64,000 nucleotides of DNA from Apostichopus japonicus (Eukaryota; Echinodermata; Holothuroidea; Aspidochirotida; Stichopodidae), in NCBI RefSeq assembly GCF_037975245.1, contig NC_092576.1:37842111-37906110 (forward strand). The letters are read 5' to 3'. Position 1 is the first letter of the stretch. Each line of letters opens with the position of its first letter. The position numbers and the translations under genes are program-made. The notes below the pieces were generated by a model. That model was not told where the DNA came from and searched no databases. It saw only the letters and a list, made by a program, of their open reading frames with translations. This document shows positions 39,072-50,700 of this stretch, piece by piece.

Positions 39072-39162
39072 ATGCCAGGTAAAAAGAAAGCCGTTCGTAG
39101 AAAGAAACAGCCCACTCACAAAGGAACGGCGTCAGCCTCACAGTCAGCACTAACTTTAGCAG
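39072..39162 (+). CDS. NLR gene, first coding exon (basic N-terminus)
   Basis: ATG at 39072 starts MPGKKKAVRRKKQPTHKG followed by a Ser/Thr/Ala-rich tail, 30 codons plus one base, then a strong donor (G|GTAAGT) at 39163. The leftover G joins AA at 40480 to make Glu, in frame with the NACHT exon. The start is supported by the paralogous minus-strand exon at 2306-2396, which has the same ATG, length and donor position with only two amino-acid changes. The stretch KKKAVRRKK resembles a nuclear localisation signal (inference). No recognisable effector domain is present. An in-frame stop precedes the ATG in the conserved upstream block (TAA ending at 39060 belongs to another frame). Confidence 0.75.
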
Positions 39163-40479
39163 GTAAGTGACACATTTACTGTATTATCATATTCTTTTAA
39201 AAAAAACAACATGGTTGAAAAAGTGCAATTACTGTAACAAGCACCTCATTCTGTAGTACCAATATAACTACCGTTATTGCTGTTCATAAAGTTTAGACGA
39301 ATTCAATGACACAGACCCATTCATCATCTTTGGTTTATATGTCAAGCATAAAACCACGAAATAGTTCAGTTTGGAAGATATCCAAATTAAAAATAGTGTT
39401 TGGGAGCTGTCACCTAAAAGATGTGTTATGTCAATGCCACTAGGATCTGAATCCGTTTATTTCTCTAGAAAAAAAAAACATTTATGTTGAGTTAGCTCTT
39501 AAAATGTATTAAATGTTTCTTGATAGTTTCTCTTGACAGCTTTCTCTGTCACATACCACAATGGTAATATCTTGGTTTGAATCTCATGAAGCTTATATGA
39601 ACTGCTTCCCTGGGGTACGATATTGTCCTTTGAATGATCCTAGTTATAAATAACATGAAGGGACAGAAAAATCGTGACATATAAAAGACAGACAAAACGA
39701 CTAATATCTTACCAACATTAGTCGCCGCACCGCACCGACCCCCCCCCCCCCCCCGCCCCTCTTAGGTTTTGGTATATTACCGTGTGATGGAAACGCTTAC
39801 AGCTTTTTTAATGACATCAATGAAGTCGTTTGAAGAACATTGAAATAATCCCTTAATTGCTAAGCACATGATAGTACATTAGAAGAAAACTATAACATTC
39901 AAGCTTATTTGAGTAATGACCGATACTCAAGATAGCCAAGGATGTGGGTTATCGGTATGTTGCAACAGATCGTATCTTTGGTACTTGAACACATTATTTA
40001 TCACACAAGTACTTGAATAAAGTATGTTATAGGCTAAACCAGAATTAAACAAAATGAATGAAACGTGACTCATCTGGTATTGTAATTGCTCTGAGGTGTT
40101 AGTGAAACGAATTACGTCCAACTTGGTGATGATATATCTCACACAGGAATGTAAAAGACATAATAACAATCAGGTATCAACACCGAACGACATAATTTAA
40201 TGACTAGTATACTGTGCTGATAGTTTCAATTTTCCTATGAGAGTGACTGTAGTAGTGACTACAAGTTAGGAACATTTTCAATAGAATATTGAAATTGTGT
40301 ACACTTTAGATGCACTATGAGTAAAGTAAACAATATATGACTGATTTTGCTGCTGATTTTAATGTAAATAACTTTAAAAAAAAACAGAAAAATATACTAC
40401 GAATATCTCCATACGTTTGTCAGCATTACGTTCACCTGATTTTTTGACTTACTGAATTATTTGAATATTTTCTTACCAG

Positions 40480-41996
40480 AAAAGAAGTGCATATTTCTAG
40501 ATTCTCTGAAGACAGTTTACAAGAAGCAGTATGACGCATTACAACCAATACCCTACATAAAGGACAGACTATATTGTATAGATAAGGTTTTTGTTGAGGG
40601 AGGTATTGAACACGTCCTAGAAAGTCAGTCCGAAAACTCACAGAAAAAACGTTTGAGCTCGTATAGAGACATTTTTACTGATTCAAGTTCAAGGTTATAT
40701 AATAGGCGTATTGTGAAGGGTGAAGCTGGATACGGTAAATCAACTCTAACCCTCCAGCTAGCGTATGACTGGTGTAATGGTGTCAAGGATTCTCCTGTCT
40801 CGGCAGCGGATGTATTAATTCTTCTGAAACTTAGACAGTTGGGTAATGTGAGATCAATATATAAAGCTATCAAAGTTATATTATTGCCGAGTGAGTTCCG
40901 CTTAAATTCCAAAGACATTAAAGATATTCTGCAACGATGCACTACAGTAAAAATCATTCTGGACGGCTTTGACGAATATCCGAATAGAAAAAAAAGTAAT
41001 CGAAGTGATATCTGGCGCATCATTAAATCCAAATTGTTTGAAACATTTGATGTAACTTTGACAACTAGGTTTATACCAACAGACTTCGAAAGGTCATCGC
41101 CGAAACGACTGGAGTTAATTGGGTTTGACGAATCTGCGCGTGACCAGTATATTCGCAAGGCTATAACGGGTGAACATAACGAAAATGCTGTTGATAAAAT
41201 CAAGCGAGGATTGCGAGAAAACCCAATCCTTGATGACATTTGTCAAGTACCTCTGTTCTTCGTTACGTTCGCTCACATGACTCATGAACGAGACGATTTT
41301 CGGAAATTTAAGTCGGTAACAGACTTTTTCGTATACATGTTTAAATGTTTCCATAGTCACACTAGAAACAAGGCATCTGACAACAATGTAGATAGCTACT
41401 ATGTCGAATATGAAGTTAATCATGTTGAACTGGATAAAGTAGCATTTGAGGGTCTGAACAGAGAAAACCAGCAGATTACATGGAATAAAAAACAGCTCCG
41501 TCAAAGACTTGGTAAACAGTTTTATGATATGTATCTCCGTGCGGGTATTTTAGTAGAGGAGGAGATACTTGAATATTCAAACAGAGACACTTCTAGCGGG
41601 GACATCAAGACCAATACTGAAGTAAGATTCTGCCATAACATATTCTGTGAATGGTTTGCGTCGTTTAGGTTAGCGATTGTCACTGCAAATGCAAACAATG
41701 CGTTTGAACTAGAACAGATTGTAGGTAAGATGGATCCATTTGACCTCCAGTATGTATTTCGATTCGCATGTGGACTAAACCGTACAGCTGCTCGTAACAT
41801 CATCGAATATTTAAAACAGAGAAAAGATTATGATAAGTTTGCAATCCTCTGCATCTTGGAACAAAATGGAGGCATTGATGAGATCAGGACGACTGTTACA
41901 GAGCTCTGTGCTGAGAAGGTTATCATCGGTGACGATGGCAGCAAGTTACTACAGAGGTCTACCGTACAGCTGCTACAGATAGCATCAAGTCACGAC
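40480..41996 (+). CDS. NLR gene, NACHT domain exon
   Basis: Single 1517-nt exon, residues 31-536 of the model. It opens at an acceptor (TTACCAG|AA) in phase 1; no ATG precedes it in frame locally, which argues for the spliced start at 39072. Walker A is GEAGYGKST (model residues 111-119). Walker B is ILDGFDEYP with acidic residues at about 192, 195 and 196. A sensor-like TTR follows at about 225-227, then GFDESARDQY and the NPILDDICQVPLF helix typical of NACHT ATPases. A winged-helix-like segment HNIFCEWFASFRLA comes near the end. The last 40 residues (LCAEKVII...LLQIASSHD) match exon A2, so the first A unit is fused to the NACHT exon. Donor GAC|GTAAGTA in phase 0. Family role: NTP-dependent oligomerisation switch of intracellular immune receptors. 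Confidence 0.92.
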
Positions 41997-44900
41997 GTAA
42001 GTATTATCGAGGATACTCATATGTTACTATTATTTGATTTACTATTGTCTTGTTGAATTTTTAACAAACCTTCTTAGACCTCAGGTCTATAGTAGCAGGT
42101 GAAATCCAACCACAAGCCCCACGCTAATAAAGTACTAATAATTTCCATTACGCATACTAACGGTGCAATACATTGTAGTATAAATATATATAAAATGTTA
42201 TAATGGTTTGTAATATATTATGCAGATTGTTTACAATTCGTCATTTTTGGCTTTTTTAGCATATTACAGTACATCTTACGGCTCATGTATGTTATATGAT
42301 GCAATATGCCTGCTGTGTTGCCATAAGTAACCAATGACTGAATTACATGTTACCCGTCCCACTAAATTCATTGATAATCCATTTGCCTGCCCTAAGATAT
42401 ATATATACAAGGTTGTTTCGTTCGTCTCCTAATTGTGGAATTAACTCGCACTTTGTTAAATTTACTAAGAAAAAATATATAAAACATGCCTTGTAAATTG
42501 TTTGGCCCTTTATACAAAGTTAAAGTCAACCTTTATTCGTCTAACAAAAAAAGAGTCATTGTCTAATTTATATAAACACTGTTTCATCATAATTCGGTTG
42601 CGCTATTTGCCAATATCAAAACTCCATTTTCCTTTGACATCTGTGGCTATCAAGTTGGTGTTTTTATATTTAACCCAGGACATGACTTTATTCCAAATCT
42701 CTCGAACATATTTGTTTTTATAACTGTTCAATGTGTCAACGTACTCTTGTTATTAACTCGCAACACTGTCTCTGTACCCTCGCATATGCTTACTTCCTCT
42801 CAGCACAACATTCGCTAAATACGTACTGCAAGATCAAACTATGCAGCTCTCATATTTATTGCCGAAAGTTTGTTCCTTCGACTAAACCTTTAAAGACTGC
42901 TTGATAATAACTCTTTATAATTGTAGGCTGTTTACGTTTCATTTGTATCATATTCTTTCTCTCTCTATTTCCTATTGGTATTGTCTTCTTTGTTCGTTTC
43001 TGTCACTTTTGTATACTGTTGTCTTTACGTATTATGCTCAACCGAGTTTCTTTTCTATCCTCACTGTAATTTCTATATTGCAATTTTAATTTTGTTTTGA
43101 CTTACTTAATGTATCAGATAGTGAACCTCAGTATTCTCACGTGAGACGAATCGAAGGTAGTTTGTAGTAAAAAAGTTCTGTGCTTGTTCGTTCGTGTTAC
43201 GTAACCAGCTTGTCATTTAAGGAGGACAGTATACAATCAAATTACTACAATTCTTTCTGAAAAAAATATTGACGAATATAACAGTTAAAGTAGACTTTCC
43301 TAGTATGGTAAGTCACACATTACTCTCATACAACTATTTCCCTCTTCCTTCTAGGGATGCAAAAGGCATCCATGTGTATGGGTGGGGGGGGGTGCACATA
43401 ATTTAAGGTTCAGTGGGATTCGTGGATAACTACACTACATGAAAACAACAACTGTTAATTCACAAAAGGATTGTTTACCTCAAATTCTAGAATAAGAACA
43501 AAACGGACAATATTCATTGAATTTTTTATATTCAAACTTCAAAAATGAAGCAGTTAAAATAACAGAATGGCACTCTCTACTAAAAAAACAGGGCACTTTA
43601 AATATGAAATTAGAACCAAAGGTACTATATCATTAATGCCAGGATTATTATTTAAAGGAAGCAACATTTTCAGGGTATTTGCTTTTTTGTATTGATACCA
43701 TGGTTGAATTGATGTAAGTCTGTAAACCAATCAAACCACTAACAATGACACAAACAATGACATACATAACGAGGGAATTTAATAGCTGAAAACGAACAGT
43801 GATACACACTGTCTAGCTTAGGATGTTTAGCATTTCCTGTCAAACTCTAAGACAAATTTTTGGAGGGCGCCCCCACTAGATATATACTGTTTTCTCAATC
43901 CAAACAATTTTATTTATACTTGATTTGATCGGATCAGCTACACAGTGTTAATCTTCCATCTGTATTAGATGTTACTTCCTGTCAGCAGCATTCGAAGGTT
44001 TCGTTTTTAATAATTTTCTTCATGCAGTATTATATCATTAATAAATATTTTGTTCTCAAAAAGTTAAATCGGACGAGTTACGCTAACTTATGCACCGCTC
44101 AGTAGACTATTCACAGTTTATCCAAAAACACCTGTTCATTTGTTACGTGAACGCTAATACACTAATGTACGCATGTGTTGGTATATTTCAGTCATCCAGC
44201 CTGCTGCGTCAATCCAGGCGCATCGACCATCACAATATAACGGTGGTTTGACTGCGTTGAGCATGGAGCTTTTATTTGGATATACACAGTTAGGAATTGT
44301 CAAGTCAAGACCTAGCCATATACGTTTATCAACGCTTTAGAACTAAAATAATATTGCTTTCAAAGTAAGTTTAATTAAATTCTACAAATTATGAAGACGA
44401 ATTATGGATGGTTAGGCCTACTAGTAATATGTTTGTTTAGTTCTGTCAAGATAGGCTATAACTTTACCACTGGCCGTATTAGTTCCATAACAACTCTTTA
44501 GTAAAGCATGGCTGTACGCTAATTAAAATGGCATTTAACTGATTTTAGAATAGTTATTAATGCGACACTAATCCGTACGTATATAGACCGAGTAACATAT
44601 CAGTGGGACCTAATCCAATTAGACATTCCGAGAGCCGAGTTAGCCCTGATACTGGTAGTGATAATGGATTTGGTCGTGAGGTTACATTGAGAGTGGTAGT
44701 GGTACATGGATTGGGATCATGTCGCTCACTTTTAGCAAATAGATTTACTTCAGCAGTAATGATTCTGTAACATTTGCAGCTGCACAATATGCTACTACTT
44801 TAGAAGAATGAGCCTACAACAAATATTTTCGAGAGAAAATCATCTGCATGGCATTTCTTTTACAGTTATAAAAAAAACAAAATATTATAATATAAACTAC

Positions 44901-46519
44901 CTTCTGACTAGAGTTTACGTGGCGGTAGCTTGTAAGCGGTTCATACGGGCGTGTGTCGGTTGTGTCTATTCTGCATGTGTCGGGCCGGGACGAACAGTTC
45001 TTTCTTGCGATAACTGTATGTAGATTAAGGCCTGATTAACCACGCTAATGCTAATGTGATGATCGATGAGTGAACAGAGTAGGGAACAAGAAACGGGGAA
45101 AATATTGGAAACATTCATGTTTGCAACTATCATGTAATGTCATCATATTATCTTATCTCTTACCATGTTATCGTGCACGATTGGTAAATATGAATGTGGG
45201 TTCGTCGATAGAAATATATAGAGAATTAAAACAAAAATACTTTGTGCATGTTAAAACCATTTACATCAGATGTAAGGTGTATCGAATCGGTTTTATTATC
45301 AGGTATACAGTAGATATCTCCCAACCGTGACAGTTATTGTGTGTTTGTTATGGAGAGTTTGTTTCAGCGCAAAGGGGGGGGGGGGTGGGAGGAGGGGGAT
45401 AATGCTGTAACGGGATGTAAAATAGGCCTAGCTGCACTACTGCTTTAGAGTAGACACGACAAAGAATTATAATTAGCCTACAACAAACATTGCATGTACC
45501 GATTTATATGCGTGGAATATTTTGCCCAATCTTTATATGAAGTAGCGTTTACGTCACGTTGCTTGTTAGCGGTATCCACCGGCGAGTGTCGGTCGTGTTT
45601 ACTACGTATGTGTCGGGACGGGAGGTTCGCTCTTACCGTTACTGTATGTAGGTTGAGAAATAAACAGTACATATTAGGGATTGAGAAACGGGGAATAATA
45701 GTAGGAACTTTCATTTTTGCAACGAGGCATGTCATGTACTATCAACATAATGTTTCCTAACTTATTTGACTATGTTATCATGCAAGAGTGGTACAGATAA
45801 TTACGTTCGAAGTACGTTCGTGTGGCTACATTATGTAGGCATTACAACCGCGCTTACTAGTGTGATGATTGATGAGTGTACATACGTGATAGTTTAACTG
45901 TCACAAAAACATTTTTTTTTTATTCTTACAATTTTGTAATTTATTTCTTAGCATGTTATTTTTCAAGACTGGAAGATATAGTTTGTGTTTGAAGTGAAGC
46001 TTTAATGAAGAAAATGTTAAAGCGCCTGATCAAATTTACTTGCTACAAATCATTGATACCATATGTTAGGTATAGCGAATGGGTTTACTACCATGTATAT
46101 TGTTATTACCCAGCCGGCACAAGTGTTGTTCTGTCGACTTAGTCGGGTAGAGCGAGAGTGTCGGGGGGGGGGGGGGTAGGGTTGAAGGGCAGATGACAAT
46201 AGCTTAGCCTGAATGACTTAAGTCGAGATCTGCAATCACTATATTCCTATATTTTTATGGGGAAAGCATAATGTTTTCATTATATTCGGAACCAAATTTA
46301 ACTATCCTACGTACTCGCGGTAACCCAACACATCGGTAGTGAGTTCAACTCTGTTTTTCATTTTGTTCATTTATTAATTTGTCATTTTGCAGTTTTTTTT
46401 TCAAAAAAAATTCTTCATTTCATTTTGGAGAGGGACCGGGCATTAATATTGCTTTTGTTTGAATTTCTAAGAAAAAATATTACTCTGTTAACAGTGGTAA
46501 GTATGTTTAGTTATATTGT
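41997..46519 (+). other. Intron between NACHT exon and exon B1
   Basis: About 4.9 kb including the SINE further on. It holds the tandem duplication at 44780-46090. No extra exon with matching phase 0 at both ends was seen, though a separate A-type exon here could be missed. Confidence 0.55.
44780..46090 (+). repeat. Diverged tandem duplication inside the intron after the NACHT exon
   Basis: Matched segments: GCCTACAACAAA near 44808 and 45477; GTGTCGGTTGTGTCTATTCT near 44956 and a close match at 45587; AGAAACGGGGAA near 45089 and 45684; ATGTTATCGTGCA near 45164 and 45770. Each half ends in a G run (45374, 46163). A third partial copy lies near 45948. Confidence 0.7.
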
Positions 46520-46750
46520 ATGTATATTAGATCCTCCTGCAAGCAGGAACTCGCGAAGAAGCCTAATTGGCTTATCAAAGCCGCAAGCTGACCAAAGTCA
46601 GTCTCTTAGATTTATATTTAACGTCCATGATTATGAATTATCAATTGTCAACAACTCTGTAACTGGACGACATACATTAATCTGGGAGTGACTCGAACCG
46701 GGGACCTTATGATTGAAAGGCACCGGTGTTAACCACTGAGCCAACACTCC
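46520..46750 (-). mobile_element. tRNA-derived SINE
   Basis: The minus strand begins at 46750 with a 66-nt tRNA-like head: GGAGTGTTGGCTCAGTGG (A box region) and CCCGGTTCGAGTCACTCC (B box and 3' acceptor stem), whose GGAGTG and CACTCC ends pair. A body follows with CTTTGATAAGCCAATTAGGC and CCTGCTTGCAGGAGGATC. The tRNA-like part is too short and too diverged to call a working tRNA. It lies about 130 bp before exon B1. Confidence 0.6.
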
Positions 46751-46755
46751 ACTAC

Positions 46756-46828
46756 TTTTGTCCATATTTATGTCCACTATTTATGTCCCCTATTTATGTC
46801 CATATTTATGTCCATATTTATGTCCATA
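46756..46828 (+). repeat. 12-bp minisatellite (TATTTATGTCCA)n
   Basis: Five to six copies of a 12-13-bp unit directly beside the SINE head. Confidence 0.85.
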
Positions 46829-46877
46829 AGGTCATGCATCTAAATTACAGTTTAATCTTTTATCCATCTTTCTTCAG

Positions 46878-47089
46878 ATACCAATATCCGATCTACAGCT
46901 GCAGTGGTCCTTCAGTAAGGTTGCCAACAATACCATCATCCTCCAGTCTGGTATTGCTCTACCAAGCCTCTCATCACTGGAGACGTTATTGGTGAATGCA
47001 GACACGAACTACCAACCAGAACTTACTGAGGAAGATATTAAAGGGTTGTTGAACTATGTACTGCCGTCTAAGAAATTCAAGAAACTTTG
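46878..47089 (+). CDS. NLR gene, repeat-module exon B1
   Basis: Acceptor TTTCTTCAG at 46877, 212 nt, phase 0 in and phase 2 out (TTTG|GTAAGT). It encodes IPISDLQLQWSFSKVANN, TIILQSGIALPSLSSLETLL, then an acidic linker and LLNYVLPSKKFKKLW (model residues 537-607). It aligns with exon B2 at 56968-57176 over its whole length, sharing FSK, NIIL-SSG-LP-L-S-E and NYV---KFK-L. Leucine spacing in the SSLETLLV and KKLWFTNCTLP parts resembles leucine-rich repeats, but I cannot assign it to a named LRR class. A SINE and a 12-bp minisatellite sit just upstream in the intron. Confidence 0.85.
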
Positions 47090-49116
47090 GTAAGTAACTT
47101 ACAGATAGAATGAATATGAGGAGAGGAAAGTCTGGGAAAATCACAAAAGATTTATGTAAATTATTCAATAATTTAATCCAGTAATGAAAGGAACCGACAA
47201 AAGGTAATAGACAACAAATAATACCAAAGATGCCATCAAAAGGGTTGGTTGGTTGAGCAGAGTAAATTGACATTTTACGGTCATCTGAATGCAAAATGTT
47301 AGATCATGTAACTTTACAGGGATCCTAAAAAGCTGTAAGAAAATTACCAGCGATTATTGTCATCTAATATCGTTATAGTTGTAAGTTGGGACAAATGGCG
47401 GGAAATATTGGAATTATTTTCCAATATTCATAGCCTAAATTGACCTGCAATGTTTTCATTCCATTAAGAATTACACATATATATTGTACATTAAAATTAA
47501 CTCGGCAATAGGACCAAAATATTTCTATATCATATACAAATGTAAAGAATTTTTTTTCTCTCTGCCTCACGAATTTTTTGTAAGCATGTTTTTTTTTCAT
47601 AAAGGTGATCACAATTACGGTAGGTAACTGCACCTAACATGTCTATTTGACAATGTTGAACTATACGTTAAACACAAAAAGAAAATGTTTTGTGTTTAAT
47701 TTTATTTTTGAGGGTGGGGAGGGGGTATAAATATTTGAAATTAATTCAAATACTTCACTATATTATAAGCGAAATTAAATTAGATGATTAATTAATTTAG
47801 GGGAAAATGTTTTCACAAAAAATAATACTATACTACATTTTCTTTATATAAGATAAATTGCATACTTGAATTTTCTGAAAACTCAAGGAGGCCGAATATA
47901 ATCTCATTAACGTATAATGTCATGTCATAAATGTAATGTAAACCGCTTCTTGTATAGCGCACTACGCACGATTCACAGACGATCGTTAATATACAATACA
48001 ATATAACAGTATAAACTAATAAATAGAAGATCATAACACTGATAATAACTACCGGTAAAGCATACACGTTAACAATCGATATGTCTAATACTGAAAGCAT
48101 AAAAAGAAAATTAACCAGTAAAGCAAAATGTCTCATAAAACCAACAAATCTTAAAAGCACAAAATGTTATAAACAGTCGTACATGAAGTTCAATAAGAAA
48201 AGCGCGTTTATAAAGCTTAATTTTGTAAATATTTTTCATCGTTTCGCAAGGTAGGGGGGGGGAGGTGAACTTCCAGCAAGGTTGGTATACGAGATGGTCC
48301 TTGTATAACAGTGCTTGGATTTCCGCAAAATATTTTTTAAGCTACTTGGCTGATATGAGAGTGTATTTATAGAACGGAGATACGTATACGTGGAGTGCAG
48401 TATATTCTTCAAACAGACATCGCGATATATAACATGACAAACCACACCTATTTTCAATTCAAATAATGGCGTAAATTATGCCAAATATAAGTGAAGATAA
48501 AATGAATATTGACAACCGGTTATTTCCTATTACTTTACACATTTCTTACATTACATTTCCCAACAACGTTTAGATGCAATTACAAGAAGAAACAACCTTA
48601 AAACCAAAACACCGTAAAAAAATAATTCAATGAAATTTCAACGATATATTATGACTCCAAAAACAAGGTAACCATTACTAATTACCAGTTGGTTGCCAAC
48701 AAGATCAGTCAGTCATTGCATAAGTCGTGCACACAATATTGGTTATAATCGTAAAACTTCTTGTGTTGTTCCTTGATGAACAGTTAAAATCAAAAGCCAA
48801 AGAAACTCCAAACATCGGAATAATGATTTTGTAGTAATTTATGACCTTAGAAAGAGTCCTGTTGAGTGTAAAAATATGTATGAAGAAAAAACATTAACAA
48901 TTAAACAAGACGTTGTTATTTGTTTTAAATAATTAAATGAAAGAAAACTACATTGTTTGTACTTGGCTAGCATTGCCATTGTAGTTAAACAGATGTACAG
49001 GTTTACCAATTGTCAAGGTGACCTTCAGCGGTATATTTGTTTGATGTATTCACGGTAACTAAGAGATGTAACAGAATATGTACTTTTGCCGTGCAGGTGT
49101 TCAACCACGTGACGCA

Positions 49117-49522
49117 TTACAATATGATTGACAGGTCATATATAAAGGATACAATGAACATGGTGGAATGTAGACGGCGTGCGTGTTGGTAAAGATTATA
49201 ATGAAAGAGGTGCGTTTTTAGTTGTGATTTAAAGGAGGTGAAGTCTGTGATTATGCGAATTTCGGAAGGAAGTCCGTTCCATAGATCAGGTGCAGCGACA
49301 TAATAAGCTGCAGACATAGTGCTTCTTGTTATTCGTGCTGCGTGGAACGGGAGTAATAGGCTTAGGGCGAAGGCTGTGTTTGGGTACTCGAGGTGTGATC
49401 AACTCAGACTGGCGAGAAGGTGCCATTCCGTGCAAGCATTTAAATAAAGTAATTAAAATATTGTATTGTATGCGTTGGTATATCCAATAGAACTCTGTTA
49501 TCTTAATTGCAAATATTTGCAT
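49117..49522 (-). pseudogene. Non-LTR retrotransposon (CR1/jockey-like) RT C-terminal fragment
   Basis: The minus strand gives YQRIQYNILITLFKCLHGMA followed by ELITPRVPKHSLR, then after a frameshift AAYYVAAPDLWNGLPSEIR and FKSQLKTHLF. This HGLAPSYLSEL...WN-LP--IR...FK--LKT-LF signature is the common end of CR1/jockey-type reverse transcriptase ORFs. It is frameshifted and truncated, and sits in the intron between exons B1 and C1. Confidence 0.75.
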
Positions 49523-49651
49523 TGTGTTGATACAATATAATGAGGCATTCTTTGTTTATTATTAGGTTACTTGGCTATAATACGGTCAGCTGGTTGTTAA
49601 TATTTAAAGAGAAACACAATATAATTCGATATGTTTATTTTAATTTCACAG

Positions 49652-49728
49652 GTTTACTAACTGCACACTACCTGCATCCATCAGACCAGAGAAAATCCCA
49701 GAAGAATTAAGAAAAAAGAATGTACAAG
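49652..49728 (+). CDS. NLR gene, repeat-module exon C1
   Basis: 77 nt between acceptor TTTCACAG (49651) and donor CAAG|GTATGG. Phase 2 in, phase 1 out. It encodes W-FTNCTLPASIRPEKIPEELRKKNVQ, counting the codon split with exon B1. It aligns with exon C2 (FDSCLLPPCTSM...ISKNVK). The donor sequence TGTACAAGGTATG is duplicated 21 bp downstream (49742-49754). Use of the second donor would add seven codons without a stop and without changing phase. Confidence 0.75.
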
Positions 49729-49756
49729 GTATGGCTATGTGTGTACAAGGTATGAC

Positions 49757-50700
49757 TAAGAACACGGTCACACGTATACAATTGCATCTTCCGACCATCG
49801 TTTCTTAACTATATAGTCTGACCATATTAAACTAACTACGGTATCGGTCACACGTACCCACATGACTTTGTACTATGTTCAAACGATCGTTATTCGCGGA
49901 CACATGCATCAGTGAGTTAATTATGCTTTTGCAAAGCTATCATGCGCTGTTGCGTTGGGTCGGTCAAGGGTCACGGATTTGAGCATGTTTCGCGGGTTTC
50001 TTAGTTGTAAGTAGTAGTTGATGGCGATGGAAGCTCAATTTGCCGTAGCGCTTTCATTGATACCTATTGATTCCGTCTGTCGATTGTACCAGCTCTTTAA
50101 ATTGTTGACTTTGGTCCTAATCTCTGTATGCGTCCGTTCTTATCCCTCTCTCGCCATCATATCCGAACACTTACTAAACACCTCCGTATTCCTGACGGTG
50201 TTGTCCACCAAACGTTGTATCTTCTTCCCCCAAAATATATCAAATAGTGTCAGGACTTCTTGTTCCTCCCAGGTTTTACCGCGAGTAGTGGCCGCCATTG
50301 CGATCTGTCTTGTCGAATTGTCCGGAGTGTTGACTGTTGTGTTTTGTGGTAGAAACCGTACGCGTGTATGTACAGTGTGCTGTATGCAGTGCAGTGCGGG
50401 TTGTGTTGTTTACATCGTATGTATCTAGGCACGCGTCGCTATGTCAAGGGATTGAAATAGGGACTTTCTGGCCGAGGTCAGTGTTTACGCTAACATGAAT
50501 ATTCGGACAACGCAATTGCGGTCACACGCATGGTTCTTCCTGCTAACGATGTTTGGACCATGCTTAATTCGGGACTAACGATGATAATTACCATCTTTAG
50601 TGGACGATGGTCGGACGATAGTCGGACCATAGTAGAGAGCGGTCGCACGCAAACCATACCATGGTCGGACCATGGTCGGAACATCATTATGTCAGACTGT
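49757..50700. repeat. Region with repeated CGGTCACACG and CCATGGTCGGACC motifs
   Basis: CGGTCACACG or CGGTCGCACG occurs near 49768, 49844, 50519 and 50640. Close by are palindromic CCATGGTCGGACCATGGTCG (about 50661) and related GGACGATGGTCGGACGATAG. It looks like an old non-autonomous element or array in the intron after exon C1; no ends could be fixed. Confidence 0.4.

Larger units (their letters stand above)
33400..40330 (+). repeat. Right arm of the inverted duplication
   Basis: Reverse-complement partner of 1-8560. It leads directly into the NACHT exon at 40480, so the duplicated unit is the 5' part of an NLR gene plus its upstream DNA. Private insertions relative to the left arm lie at about 34216-35560, 35670-36040 and 36130-36760; a TA run at 35587-35667 is also expanded here against about 20 bases in the left arm. 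A 240-bp internal direct repeat (units near 37990 and 38260) is also present in the left arm (near 3180 and 3420), so it predates the duplication. Confidence 0.9.

Noticed and set aside
40625-41803. Minus-strand frames of 93-204 codons opposite the NACHT exon
   Set aside because: They are antisense shadows of a well-supported coding exon and have no family resemblance.
46685-46750. A functional tRNA gene
   Set aside because: Only 66 nt, an acceptor-stem mismatch at position 7, an irregular anticodon loop and a SINE body attached; better read as a SINE head.
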